This document shows positions 46,138 through 56,184 of a stretch of 64,000 nt of DNA, one piece after another (within the stretch, counting starts at the first letter, position 1; every line of letters begins with the position of its first letter). Source of the stretch: Mycolicibacterium alvei (GTDB lineage Bacteria > Actinomycetota > Actinomycetes > Mycobacteriales > Mycobacteriaceae); the NCBI RefSeq assembly GCF_010727325.1, contig NZ_AP022565.1, positions 2,294,001 through 2,358,000 of the forward strand. The letters are read 5' to 3'. Made by a program: the position numbers and the translations under genes. The notes beneath the pieces were generated by a model that worked only from the letters and a program-made list of their open reading frames with translations, searched no databases and was not told the DNA's origin.

Positions 46138-47857
46138 CCGGCTCGATCGGGAGGCGCCGCAACCCACCGGGCGCCTCGGTCGGCACCACGGGATGCGCGG
46201 GCGCGATCGGTGCCAGTTTCCGGTACGGCTCAGTCTGGCTCGGACGCTCGTCCTTCTGCCCGTTGTTCGGCCAGAGCGACGCCGCGCGTTCGGCCTGCGC
46301 GGTGATCGACAGCGACGGGTTCACCCCGAGGTTCGCCGAGATTGCCGCACCGTCCATGACATGGAGCGTCGGGTAGTTGTATACGCGCTGATACGGGTCG
46401 ATGACGCCGTGCTCGGCGTCCTCACCGATGGCCGCCCCGCCGAGGAAGTGCGCGGTGAGCGGGATGTTGAACAGCTCGCCCCAGGTGCCGCCGGCGACGC
46501 CGTCGACCTTCTCCGCCATCCGCCTGGTGAACTCGTTGCCCACCGGGATCCACGTCGGATTCGGTTCACCGTGGCCCTGTTTGGACGTCATGACCCGCTT
46601 GCCGCCGGGCCCACGCTTGGTGAAGGTCGTGATCGAGTTGTCCAGGTGCTGCATCACCAGCGCGATCACTGTGCGCTCGCTCCAGCGCTGCGGGTTGAGG
46701 AGCCGGATCATATTGCGCGGATCCTCGCGGGCCTGATCGAGGAACTGCCGCCAGCGCGGCACATCGGTGCCCTGCGGCCCGGTGCCGTCGGTCATCAGTG
46801 TCTGCAGCAGACCCATGGCGTTGGAACCCTTGCCGTAGCGCACCGGCTCCACGTGGGTGTCGGAGGTGGGGTGCACCGAGGAGGTGATGGCCACGCCGTG
46901 GGTGAGGTCCATGCCGGGCGGCACGGTGAGGGTCTGTGCGCCGACGATGGACTCGGAGTTGGTGCGGGTCAACACGCCGAGACGAGACGACAGCTTTGCC
47001 AACTTGCCCTGGTCCCGCATCTTGAACAGCAGCTTCTGGGTGTTGTACGTCCCGGCGGCCATGATCAGATGCTTGGCGGTGAACGTCTTGCGGTGACGCC
47101 GCAGCTTACTGCCGGTGCGCACGGTGCTGACTTCCCAGAGCCCGTCGGCGCGCTGCTCGAAACTCGTCACGGTGGTCATCGGATGCACTTGTGCGCCGGC
47201 CGATTCCGCCAGGCCCAGGTAGTTCTTGACGAGCGTGTTCTTGGCGCCGTGCCGACAGCCGGTCATACATTCGCCACACTCGATACACCCGGTGCGGGCC
47301 GGGCCGACGCCGCCGAAGAAGGGGTCCGGCACGGTCTTGCCGGGGGTCAGCTCACCGTCGAGACCGAAGAACACGCCGACCGGCGTCGCGACGAACGTGT
47401 CCCCGCAACCCATGTCGTCGGCGACCTCTTTGACGATGCGGTCGGCGTCGGTGAAGGTCGGGTTCTTCACCACGCCGAGCATGCGCTGGGCCTGGTCGTA
47501 GTGCGGCATCAACTCGGCCCGCCAGTCGGTGATGCCCTTCCACTGCGGGTCGTTGAAGAACGGGGCCGGCGGCACGTACAGGGTGTTGGCGTAGTTCAGC
47601 GACCCGCCGCCGACACCGGCTCCGGCCAGGATCATCACGTTGCGCAGGAGATGGATGCGCTGGATGCCGTACATGCCCAACTGCGGTGCCCAGAGAAACT
47701 TGCGCAGATCCCACGAGGTCTTGGCGAAGTCCGCATCGGTGAAGCGCTGACCGGCCTCGAGTACACCGACTCGATAGCCCTTCTCGGTCAGCCGCAGCGC
47801 ACTGACGCTGCCGCCGAATCCCGAACCGATCACCAGGACGTCATAGTCAGGCTGCAT
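46121..47857 (-). CDS. choD: Cholesterol oxidase-like GMC oxidoreductase ChoD
   Basis: 578 residues, the same length I recall for M. tuberculosis Rv3409c. The FAD Rossmann motif is GSGFGGS near residue 12, followed by the GMC signature ILAGAGVGGGSLNYANTLY near 75-95. A Cys-rich insertion CIECGECMTGCRHGAKNTL near 195-213 is reminiscent of a ferredoxin motif. The C-terminal GMC motif HVMDGAAISANLGVNPSLSIT contains no clear His-Asn pair typical of classical cholesterol oxidases. Although named ChoD, activity on cholesterol is doubtful; it may oxidise another steroid or alcohol. The long upstream gap of 199 bases holds its promoter. Confidence 0.9.
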   Translation of the reverse strand: MQPDYDVLVIGSGFGGSVSALRLTEKGYRVGVLEAGQRFTDADFAKTSWDLRKFLWAPQLGMYGIQRIHLLRNVMILAGAGVGGGSLNYANTLYVPPAPFFNDPQWKGITDWRAELMPHYDQAQRMLGVVKNPTFTDADRIVKEVADDMGCGDTFVATPVGVFFGLDGELTPGKTVPDPFFGGVGPARTGCIECGECMTGCRHGAKNTLVKNYLGLAESAGAQVHPMTTVTSFEQRADGLWEVSTVRTGSKLRRHRKTFTAKHLIMAAGTYNTQKLLFKMRDQGKLAKLSSRLGVLTRTNSESIVGAQTLTVPPGMDLTHGVAITSSVHPTSDTHVEPVRYGKGSNAMGLLQTLMTDGTGPQGTDVPRWRQFLDQAREDPRNMIRLLNPQRWSERTVIALVMQHLDNSITTFTKRGPGGKRVMTSKQGHGEPNPTWIPVGNEFTRRMAEKVDGVAGGTWGELFNIPLTAHFLGGAAIGEDAEHGVIDPYQRVYNYPTLHVMDGAAISANLGVNPSLSITAQAERAASLWPNNGQKDERPSQTEPYRKLAPIAPAHPVVPTEAPGGLRRLPIEPVNSGG

Positions 47858-48056
47858 GTGACCAGTATGACGCTACCGAGAGGTAACTTTCTAGACAGGA
47901 AGCCCTAACTTGTAAAGGAAACTTCTTCCTCGACGCGGCGACGGCCACCGACTTCTACCGCAGGGTCGTGATCGCGCGCTCACACAGCCCTGGTGAAGAA
48001 AACCGCGCGGAGGGTTTAGCTGGAGACGCGGAGGGTTTGGCGGGGAGGGACCCGGG

Positions 48057-49193
48057 TCAGGACCCGACCGTGAGACCAACCTTCTGGAACTCCTTGAGAT
48101 CGCAGTACCCGGCCTTGGCCATCGACCGGCGCAGGCCGCCGACCAGGTTCAACGAACCGAACGGGTCATCGGACGGCCCCGTCAGCACCTGCTGCAGGCC
48201 CGGCCGCTCTCCGTCCGCCACCTGCAGCAGGGCACCGCGCGGCAGTGACGGGTGCGCGGCCGCGGTCGGCCAGAACCAGCCACCGCCCTGCGCCTCGGCA
48301 GCCACCGCCAGCGGCGTCCCCAGCACGACGGCGTCAGCGCCGCAGGCGATCGCCTTGGCCAGGTCGCCGGAGGTGTGAATATCGCCATCGGCCAGCACGT
48401 GCACGTACCGGCCGCCGGTCTCGTCGAGGTATTCGCGACGGGCGGCCGCCGCGTCGGCGATCGCGGTGGCCATCGGCACGCTGATGCCGAGCACCTCGTC
48501 GCTGGTGGTGACCCCGGCCGTGGAGCCATAGCCGACGATCACGCCGGCCGCGCCGGTACGCATCAGGTGCAGCGCGGTCCGGTGGTCGAGAACGCCTCCG
48601 GCCACGACCGGGACATCGAGCTCGGAGATGAACGTCTTCAGGTTCAGCGGCTCGCCATCGGACGCGACGCGCTCGGCGGAGATGATGGTGCCCTGGATGA
48701 CGAGCAGGTCGATCCCGGCGGCCACCAGCGTCGGGGTCAGCGCCTGGGCGTTCTGCGGGCTGACGCGGACCGCTGTGGTCACCCCGGCCTCACGGATACG
48801 GGCCACCGCGGCGCCGAGCAACTCGCGGTCCAGCGGCGCGGCATGCAACTGCTGCAGCATCCGGATCGCCGCCGAATCGTCAGGTGCCGACGCAGCGACA
48901 TCCAGCACCTGGGCGATTTTCTCCTCGACGTTGGCATGTCGGCCGATGAGTCCCTCGCCGTTGAGCACGCCGAGCCCGCCGAGCCGACCCATCTCGATCG
49001 CGAACTCCACCGACACCAGGGAGTCGGTCGGGTGTGCGACGACCGGGACCTCGAAGCGGTAGGCATCGAGCTGCCAGGCTGTCGAGACGTCCTGCGACGA
49101 GCGGGTGCGCCGTGAGGGCACGATCGTGACGTCGTCGAGCTCATAGGTGCGGCGGGCGGTCCTGCCCATGCCGATTTCAACCATGTCGCGCAT
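48057..49193 (-). CDS. guaB3: GuaB3, IMP dehydrogenase-related protein
   Basis: 378 residues of the (beta/alpha)8 IMPDH barrel without CBS domains, ending MAKAGYCDLKEFQKVGLTVG. The loop that carries the catalytic Cys in GuaB2 (SICTT) is not present here (GTIISAERVASDG instead). GuaB3 is encoded beside guaB2 in all actinobacteria I know, and has been described as a GMP reductase-like or regulatory homologue; activity is not settled. It lies 29 bases after guaB2, so they are one operon. The ATG at 49184 is an alternative start. Confidence 0.92.
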   Translation of the reverse strand: MRDMVEIGMGRTARRTYELDDVTIVPSRRTRSSQDVSTAWQLDAYRFEVPVVAHPTDSLVSVEFAIEMGRLGGLGVLNGEGLIGRHANVEEKIAQVLDVAASAPDDSAAIRMLQQLHAAPLDRELLGAAVARIREAGVTTAVRVSPQNAQALTPTLVAAGIDLLVIQGTIISAERVASDGEPLNLKTFISELDVPVVAGGVLDHRTALHLMRTGAAGVIVGYGSTAGVTTSDEVLGISVPMATAIADAAAARREYLDETGGRYVHVLADGDIHTSGDLAKAIACGADAVVLGTPLAVAAEAQGGGWFWPTAAAHPSLPRGALLQVADGERPGLQQVLTGPSDDPFGSLNLVGGLRRSMAKAGYCDLKEFQKVGLTVGS

Positions 49194-49222
49194 GACTGTT
49201 CTTAGTCTCCTGCCCCACCGGT

Positions 49223-50851
<1,629 letters not shown>

Positions 50852-50909
50852 TCAGGCCGCAGATCACGGCGCGCATCAGGACGGCTGGCGCGATACCTGC
50901 ACGGCTGCG

Positions 50910-50915
50910 TAGTGT
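50910..50915 (+). promoter_or_regulatory. -10 box of a leaderless promoter
   Basis: TAGTGT ends seven bases before the GTG start at 50923, with no ribosome site between. This decides the start of the next gene. Confidence 0.55.
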
Positions 50916-50922
50916 GGGACTC

Positions 50923-51327
50923 GTGCGTGACCACCTCCCCCCTGGTTTGCCGCCCGATCCGTTTGCCGACGATCCTTGCGATCCTTCTGCTGCGCTGGAC
51001 GCGATCGAGCCGGGCCAGCCTCTGGACCCTCAGGAACGGACGGCTGTCGAGGCTGATCTAGCCGATCTCGCGGTGTACGAGGCGCTGTTGGCGCACAAGG
51101 GAATTCGTGGTCTCGTCGTGTGCTGCGACGAATGCCAGCAAGACCACTACCACGACTGGGACATGCTGCGGGCCAACCTGCTGCAGTTGCTCGTCGACGG
51201 CACGGTGCGTCCGCACGAGCCGGCCTACGACCCTGAACCCGATGCCTACGTGACATGGGACTACTGCCGCGGCTACGCCGATGCGTCCCTCAACGAGGCC
51301 ACCTCGGACACCGACGGCTACCGCTGA
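50923..51327 (+). CDS. Conserved actinobacterial protein of unknown function (Rv3412-like)
   Basis: 134 residues starting VRDHLPPGLPPDPFADDP. Acidic N-terminus, then a helical core with AVYEALLAHKGIRGLVVCCDECQQDHYHDWDML containing a CCDEC motif and His pair that could bind metal. It ends VTWDYCRGYADASLNEA. Almost identical to the M. tuberculosis protein I recall (DUF5319-type). Strong conservation and position between guaB2 and sigD in mycobacteria suggest a basic role, not yet known. The start is set by the family and by the -10 box seven bases upstream. The last ten bases overlap convergent rsdA. Confidence 0.85.
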   Translation: MRDHLPPGLPPDPFADDPCDPSAALDAIEPGQPLDPQERTAVEADLADLAVYEALLAHKGIRGLVVCCDECQQDHYHDWDMLRANLLQLLVDGTVRPHEPAYDPEPDAYVTWDYCRGYADASLNEATSDTDGYR

Positions 51328-52493
51328 CCGCCGCCTAGCCCCGGCAACAGGGGCAGTTCGATTCCCGGCAACGCCGGACCCTCTCCGCTGTTCCCCTCCG
51401 ACGGGCTTTCGTGACCTCCGCCACCGCCGGTTTCCGCCGGGGCGGACGCTGTCGTGCGCGCCGGCGGTGCTGACGGCACCGATGTCGGCTCCACCGACGG
51501 CGCGACGGTCGCGGTGGTCGCCGGAGGCGCTTCGGCCACCGGCGCTGCCGACGTGGTCGGAGCCGACGACGTATGGGTCGCCGACGGCTGCGTAGCGGGT
51601 GACGTCGACGGTGTCGCCGGGGACGACGCGCTCGTCGTCGGCTGAGCACTGCTCGACGGCGTCGGTGTCGTCGGCTGGGTGGTCGTCGGCGGCGTGCTCG
51701 TCGGTGGGGACGTCGTCGGGCTCTCCGACGAGGACGGCGTGGACGTCTCCGAACCCGGGCTGGGCTCTGTCGGTGAGGTCGAAGGCCCGGTCGTCGGTGT
51801 CGACGTCGGGCTCTCCCCCGGCGTGCTTTCGGTCGGGGACGGGGTCGTCGTCACCGTCACCTCGGGCAACACCACCGGCGGCGCGTCGGGCGGCACCGTC
51901 GCATTCGGGTCGCGGGTCTCCACCTTGACCGACAGCTGCTGCCACTGGTCGACGAGTTCCTGCTTGCGCTGTTCGTCGCCGACGGTGGCCACGGTGGTGG
52001 TGATGGTCTGCAGCTTCTGCTGAGCCTCTTCCCATTGCCCGTCGTCGATCAGCTGCTGCACCTGCTTCAGCTCACTCGACGCCAGTTCGACGCCCACGTC
52101 GCGCGTCAACGGCGCTGACCCGAAGACGAGTCCGCGCACGCCGTACAGGGCATCGCCCGGGCCGGATCCGTACACGGCCGCGCCGAACCCGCCAAGGCAC
52201 AGAAATGCGGCGGCCATCGACCCGACCAATGCCATCGGGAACCGCACCCGGCCCTGACCGGTCGACTTGTCGAGGGCCTTGACGGCCTCACGTGGCGTCG
52301 CGATACCCGACATCGGAGCGCGGCGGGCGTCGTCGCGCCAGCCGGCCAGCAGGACGGCCAGTTCGGCCTCCTCCCGGTCGGTCGCGTAGACCTGATGCTC
52401 GAGGGACAGCGCCTCGATGAACTTCTCGGACCGGTTGATCTCGTTGAGGGACGGATCACCACCGTTTGAGCTCCAGCGGCCGAATTCAGGCAT
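51318..52493 (-). CDS. rsdA: Anti-sigma-D factor RsdA
   Basis: 391 residues. An N-terminal cytoplasmic region (~1-85) would bind SigD, a single membrane helix follows at ~88-108 (ALVGSMAAAFLCLGGFGAAVYG), then an extracytoplasmic helical part and a ~200-residue Ser/Thr/Pro stalk. It is clearly longer than the M. tuberculosis protein (~300 residues), owing to this stalk. RsdA sequesters SigD and is removed by proteolysis by the ClpP system in M. tuberculosis. The ATG 52493 overlaps the sigD stop by eight bases. Confidence 0.9.
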   Translation of the reverse strand: MPEFGRWSSNGGDPSLNEINRSEKFIEALSLEHQVYATDREEAELAVLLAGWRDDARRAPMSGIATPREAVKALDKSTGQGRVRFPMALVGSMAAAFLCLGGFGAAVYGSGPGDALYGVRGLVFGSAPLTRDVGVELASSELKQVQQLIDDGQWEEAQQKLQTITTTVATVGDEQRKQELVDQWQQLSVKVETRDPNATVPPDAPPVVLPEVTVTTTPSPTESTPGESPTSTPTTGPSTSPTEPSPGSETSTPSSSESPTTSPPTSTPPTTTQPTTPTPSSSAQPTTSASSPATPSTSPATQPSATHTSSAPTTSAAPVAEAPPATTATVAPSVEPTSVPSAPPARTTASAPAETGGGGGHESPSEGNSGEGPALPGIELPLLPGLGGGQR

Positions 52494-53064
52494 GATCCCG
52501 CCCCGTCGCCATGATCTCGTTCTTGAGCCGGGCCAGTGCACGGTGCTGTGCGACACGCACGGCGCCGGCGGTGCTCCCGACGGCCTCGGCGGTCTCCTCG
52601 GCACTCATCCCGACCACGACACGCAGGATCAGAATCTCGCGCTGCTTCTCGGGCAGGACGGACAACAACCGGGCCATCCGTTCAGACGATTCGGTGTCGA
52701 GCGCGGTCTGCTCGGGCCCGGCCTCAAGCGAGAGCCGCTCGGGCACCACCTCGGTGGGCTCGGCACGATTCCTGGCCGCCGCGCGATGCGCGTCAGCAAC
52801 CTTGTGCGCAGCGATGCCATAGACAAAGGCCAGGAACGGGCGTCCCTGATCTTTGTAGCGCGGCAGCGCCGTTATGGCGGCCAAGCACACCTCCTGCGCA
52901 ACGTCATCAGCTGACAGACCACTGCGCTCGGTCGCCCCCACCCTCGCCCGGACATACCGAACGACGATCGGCCGAATGATCGCCAGCACTTCCGAGAGCG
53001 CGTTCCGATCACCTGCCACTGCGTCAGCAACGACAATGTCGAGACGGTCTCCCGAACTTGTCAT
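52486..53064 (-). CDS. sigD: ECF sigma factor SigD
   Basis: 192 residues. Region 2 includes VVRYVRARVGATERSGLSADDVAQEVCLAAI with the conserved DDVAQEV motif near 50-62. Region 4 has PEKQREILILRVVVGMSAEETAEAVGSTAGAVRVAQHRAL. SigD directs adaptation to starvation and stationary phase in mycobacteria. ATG 53064 follows GGAGAG. In M. tuberculosis the frame is ~20 residues longer, and a similar upstream segment (VTLERSPT) exists here without a usable start. Paired with rsdA in an operon. Confidence 0.93.
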   Translation of the reverse strand: MTSSGDRLDIVVADAVAGDRNALSEVLAIIRPIVVRYVRARVGATERSGLSADDVAQEVCLAAITALPRYKDQGRPFLAFVYGIAAHKVADAHRAAARNRAEPTEVVPERLSLEAGPEQTALDTESSERMARLLSVLPEKQREILILRVVVGMSAEETAEAVGSTAGAVRVAQHRALARLKNEIMATGRDHA

Positions 53065-53088
53065 CGTGGGCGATCTCTCCAGCGTTAC
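53063..53088 (-). promoter_or_regulatory. SigD-like promoter element at the sigD start
   Basis: GTAACGCT (53088-53081) and CGAT (53066-53063) on the minus strand resemble the SigD -35/-10 pair as I recall it. The 14-base gap is shorter than expected, and the -10 overlaps the ATG. A chance match, or conserved codons (V-T-L), cannot be excluded. Confidence 0.25.
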
Positions 53089-53153
53089 GTTGCACCGACA
53101 CTCGCGGCGGATTGGCTCAGCTAAACAATAACGATCGGGGGGCAGTGGCCGGA

Positions 53154-53951
53154 TCAGGCGCCGACCCACACCCCACCTCTGCGACGCACTGTATCGGCGC
53201 TGCGGTCCCGGATCCGGCTGATTTGAGCAGCGTCGTGTGTAGTGCTGCCGATGTCGGCCAGCACGCAGGCCAGCGCCCAACGCAGCGGGATCAACCCGGA
53301 CTTCTCGGCGGCCGGCAGTGCCGCGTCGGCGACTTCCCTGGCGGCGTCGAGCTCGCCGGCGCTGCACAGCGCCGCGGCCAGCACCACTTCAGATTTGACG
53401 GCGTGGCGCGTCGAGCGGTAACCGGTTGCCGCCGCGACGCCGCGACGGGCGTGCTCAACCGCCGCGGAGCCATCGCCCTGAACCATCGCCAGTTCGGCGC
53501 TCACCCACGACAGCCGGATCCGCTGTCGAGAACCGTCAGGTGTGTCGATGTCGCGCGCCCGCTCGAGCAGTCGCGCCGAGACGCCGAACCGACCGATCCC
53601 GAGGGCGTCCGCGGCGAGCCCGACGACTGCGTCGGCGGCGGCCTCGTCGTCGTCACCGCGATGCGCCCACGCCTGACCGTCGGCGCCACGGGCCCGTACG
53701 TGCCCGCCCAACTGTCGGAGGAACGACGCGCGCGTGCTGTGCGCCAGCGACACCAACGGGCCGGAGTTCGGGGACCGCACGATCTCGGCGAGTTCGGTGA
53801 GCGCGCAGGCGTAACGCCCCTGCCCGCCGGCGGCGACCGCCCGCAGCCACCGCTCGTGCGAGGTGGTCGCGCTCGGCAGCGGCCAGCGACCGGGGTCGGA
53901 CCCGAAGGCAGCGTCAACCAGCGTCGTGGCAGCAGGTGCGGATGTGCTCAT
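53154..53951 (-). CDS. Rv3415c-like helical repeat protein, unassigned
   Basis: 265 residues, all alpha-helical, Ala-rich, with TPR-like pair spacing (LVSLAHSTRASFLRQLGGH, ALGIGRFGVSARLLERARD, AVEHARRGVAAATGYR, LCSAGELDAAREVADAALP). No signal or membrane segment. TPR-type proteins are scaffolds. In mycobacteria this gene always lies between sigD and whiB3, so a link to sigma or redox regulation is plausible. It ends 90 bases before sigD, so cotranscription with sigD is possible. Confidence 0.75.
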   Translation of the reverse strand: MSTSAPAATTLVDAAFGSDPGRWPLPSATTSHERWLRAVAAGGQGRYACALTELAEIVRSPNSGPLVSLAHSTRASFLRQLGGHVRARGADGQAWAHRGDDDEAAADAVVGLAADALGIGRFGVSARLLERARDIDTPDGSRQRIRLSWVSAELAMVQGDGSAAVEHARRGVAAATGYRSTRHAVKSEVVLAAALCSAGELDAAREVADAALPAAEKSGLIPLRWALACVLADIGSTTHDAAQISRIRDRSADTVRRRGGVWVGA

Positions 53952-54388
53952 CGGTAGGCGACGGTATCAATACGCCACCCTTCAAGGGTCCACGGGAACT
54001 GGATACCGGCGGAACCGGGTATTGAGGACTTTCCCGATAAACATTGGTTAACAATTGATGGCTTGAATGTTAATAGCGCGTCAACTAACTGTCGGATGCC
54101 CGGAATTAGCCAGATCCCGAAGATCGGGCTCAACAGGGAAAACCCGAAGACCTCTAGCAGATCCTCAGCACCGATGCGTCAGTCACCGCGTCACAATGAT
54201 GAACGTGATGTAAATTCTGGACCTGCGGTTATGCCCTTTGACACACCGGCAAGGTATTGACTCACTTTATCGGGGGCCCATAGTTTATGTGCACGAGCGG
54301 TCATCGGCGACATGAGCTCAGTTCGGTTCCACCGACTCAAACCCGACCATTTTTTAGCGAAATGGGCGAGCAGAGAGGGGTTTTCCAC
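53952..54388. other. 437-base AT-rich intergenic region upstream of whiB3
   Basis: GC content falls to about 47% in sampled lines, against ~68% in nearby genes. The stretch includes TTGGTTAACAATTG near 54046 and other dyads. The strong promoter at 54257-54286 lies within it. From 54287 an open frame continues into whiB3, but the family start at 54389 fits better. No RNA gene is evident. The low GC and length suggest several regulator sites for whiB3. Confidence 0.5.
54257..54286 (+). promoter_or_regulatory. whiB3: SigA-type promoter of whiB3
   Basis: TTGACT (54257-54262), an 18-base spacer and TAGTTT (54281-54286). Transcription would begin near 54293, giving a leader of about 96 bases. This is the best-formed -35/-10 pair I found in the window. 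Confidence 0.7.
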
Positions 54389-54679
54389 ATGCCGCAGCCA
54401 CAGCAACTTCCCGGACCCAATGCGGATATCTGGGATTGGCAAATGCAGGGACTTTGCCGTGGAGTCGATTCGTCGGTGTTCTTCCATCCCGACGGCGAAC
54501 GCGGGCGCGCCCGGGCCCAGCGCGAGGTGCGCGCCAAGGAGATGTGCCGCAGTTGCCCGGTGATCACCCAGTGCCGCTCGCACGCGTTGGCCGTGGGTGA
54601 GCCGTACGGCATCTGGGGCGGCTTGAGCGAGTCCGAGCGCGAACTTCTGCTCAAGCGCGGCATCCGCCGGAGCGCCTGA
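54389..54679 (+). CDS. whiB3: Redox-sensing transcription factor WhiB3
   Basis: 96 residues with the four iron-sulfur cysteines Cys23, Cys53, Cys56 and Cys62 (CRSCPVITQC), the turn GEPYGIWGGLSESER (G-[IV]-W-G-G) and a basic C-terminus for DNA binding. WhiB3 senses redox state through a 4Fe-4S cluster, binds SigA and controls lipid synthesis in M. tuberculosis. Start ATG 54389 follows GAGAGGGG and matches the family N-terminus MPQPQQLPGPNADIW. It is a few residues shorter at the end than the M. tuberculosis protein. Confidence 0.95.
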   Translation: MPQPQQLPGPNADIWDWQMQGLCRGVDSSVFFHPDGERGRARAQREVRAKEMCRSCPVITQCRSHALAVGEPYGIWGGLSESERELLLKRGIRRSA

Positions 54680-54701
54680 GCCCCACAGCGAAACGTCACA
54701 C

Positions 54702-54754
54702 ACCCAACGGCAGAGGCTCCGTCCCCGCGCGGGACGGGGCCTTTGCCGTTGGGT
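54702..54754. terminator. Bidirectional terminator between whiB3 and the DoxX gene
   Basis: A long hairpin with outer arms ACCCAACGGCA and TGCCGTTGGGT, and inner arms CCGTCCCC and GGGACGG around a GCGC-containing loop. It lies 22 bases after whiB3 and touches the stop of the convergent DoxX gene. Confidence 0.8.
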
Positions 54755-55116
54755 CAGCCCGCCGCGAAGGCGCCCAGCGCGAGTACCGCGAGTACGAGGA
54801 ACGCGGCAGGAAAGGCAATGTTGTAGAACACCCGCGCGCGGATGTGGGTGATGACCGCGCCGACGAAGAACGCGATCAGCCCGATCGCTGCGGCGACGCC
54901 GAGCGGCGGGAACGCCACCAGACCCACGAACAGTCCGACGGCGCCCGCACCCTTGAGCAGCCCGAGCGTCGATACCCAGGTCCGCGGGACGCCGACCTCT
55001 GCAGAGTTCGCCAGGACGAAGCCGGCCCCGACCAGGTCCGCGAGAGCCATCGCCCCATTGGCTGCGATGGTGATCGCAACGATCACGGCTGCGATCATGC
55101 CGAGTTGTAGGGTCAT
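54754..55116 (-). CDS. DoxX-like membrane protein
   Basis: 120 residues with four hydrophobic segments and the DoxX-like pattern (LGLLKGAGAVGLFVGLVAFPPLGVAAAIGLIAFFVGAVITHIRA). The ATG 55116 follows GGGAGA. DoxX-family proteins are membrane-bound and linked to redox homeostasis, for example with SseA and SodA in M. tuberculosis. Here it diverges from an ECF41-type sigma factor gene; DoxX genes are common neighbours and likely targets of such sigma factors. The exact function is unknown. Confidence 0.82.
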   Translation of the reverse strand: MTLQLGMIAAVIVAITIAANGAMALADLVGAGFVLANSAEVGVPRTWVSTLGLLKGAGAVGLFVGLVAFPPLGVAAAIGLIAFFVGAVITHIRARVFYNIAFPAAFLVLAVLALGAFAAG

Positions 55117-55193
55117 GATGGTCGTCTCCCATGTTCGGTTGCTGCGGTGGTGGTTCACCTTGATGACGTTTCCCACGCCCGAGAGGTGACGCT

Positions 55194-56069
55194 GTGAACG
55201 ACCTGGAGACCCTGGCCGCCCGATTCGAGGAAGACCGCCACCACCTGCGTGGGGTCGCCCATCGGCTACTCGGTTCGGTGCATGACGCCGACGATGCAGT
55301 CCAGTCCGCCTGGCTGAAGGTCAGCACGCGCGGTATCGCCGACGTGGCCAATCCGACCGGCTGGTTCACCACGGTGACCGCGCACGAATGCCTCGACCGA
55401 CTGCGGGAGCGGAAACGACGTGCCGAGGTCCTCGGCGCCGACGAGCACCTTCCCACCGCCTCCACCGCCATGGCCCCCGCCGCCGACGAAGAGGTGGCGA
55501 TGGCCGAGTCGGTGGGCCGCGCCCTGCTCGTAGTGCTCGACCGACTCTCCCCCGCCCAGCGCGTGGCGTTCGTTTTGCACGATGCCTTCGCCGTGCCCTT
55601 CGACGACATCGCCGCACTGCTCGACCGCACCCCGGCGGCCACGAAGAAACTGGCCAGCCGGGCCCGGGAGCGGGTGCACGGTGCCACCGTCGCGGCTCGC
55701 CCCACTGCCGAACACCTCGACATCGCGCGGACCTTCCTGGCCGCCTCCCAACAGGGCAACCTCGATGCGCTGCTGGAAATTCTCGACCCCGACGTGGTGC
55801 GCCGCGTCGACCCCGTGCTCGTCGACCAGCACATCCCCGTCGAACTGCGCGGTGCGCACAAGTTCGTCGAGGAGTCCAAGTTGTTCTCGGCGGTCGCCCG
55901 GGGCGGCGAGGTCGCGATGCTCGATGGCGCGGCAGGCATCGTCATCGCACCCGCAGGCCGGCTGAAATCCCTTCTGCGCCTCGATATCCGCGGAGGGAGG
56001 ATTCACGTCATCGACATCATCGGCGATCCGGACCGGTTGGCCGCCGTCGATATAGCGTTGGGGAACTGA
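55194..56069 (+). CDS. ECF41-type sigma factor with SnoaL-like C-terminal domain
   Basis: 291 residues. Region 2 (LLGSVHDADDAVQSAWLKV) near 25-45, region 4 (SPAQRVAFVLHDAFAVPFDDIAALLDRTPAATKKLASRARERV) near 120-165, then a ~115-residue SnoaL-like extension with DGAAGIVIAPAGRL. ECF41 factors lack an anti-sigma factor; the extension itself controls activity. Targets are usually the adjacent genes, here DoxX and perhaps the F420 reductase. GTG 55194 has GAGAGG upstream. Confidence 0.9.
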   Translation: MNDLETLAARFEEDRHHLRGVAHRLLGSVHDADDAVQSAWLKVSTRGIADVANPTGWFTTVTAHECLDRLRERKRRAEVLGADEHLPTASTAMAPAADEEVAMAESVGRALLVVLDRLSPAQRVAFVLHDAFAVPFDDIAALLDRTPAATKKLASRARERVHGATVAARPTAEHLDIARTFLAASQQGNLDALLEILDPDVVRRVDPVLVDQHIPVELRGAHKFVEESKLFSAVARGGEVAMLDGAAGIVIAPAGRLKSLLRLDIRGGRIHVIDIIGDPDRLAAVDIALGN

Positions 56070-56184
56070 CTCTCCTGTTCCGCGTTGGACGTCACCGAAC
56101 GCGAGCGTGCGCTGAGATCGCGTATGCCCCGCGATTTCGCGATCTGAGGGCACCGTCGCCGCGTCCAGGCGTAGGAAGGAAGAC

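Noticed and set aside
46193..47908. 571-residue plus-strand frame opposite choD
   Set aside because: Antisense shadow; GMC motifs read on the other strand.
48005..48048. Two copies of GCGGAGGGTTT between choD and guaB3
   Set aside because: Only two short copies, no spacer-repeat structure; not a CRISPR and no clear function.
54287..54388. Upstream extension of WhiB3
   Set aside because: The extra 34 residues do not match the family; MPQPQQLPGPNADIW is the family N-terminus and has GAGAGGGG before it.
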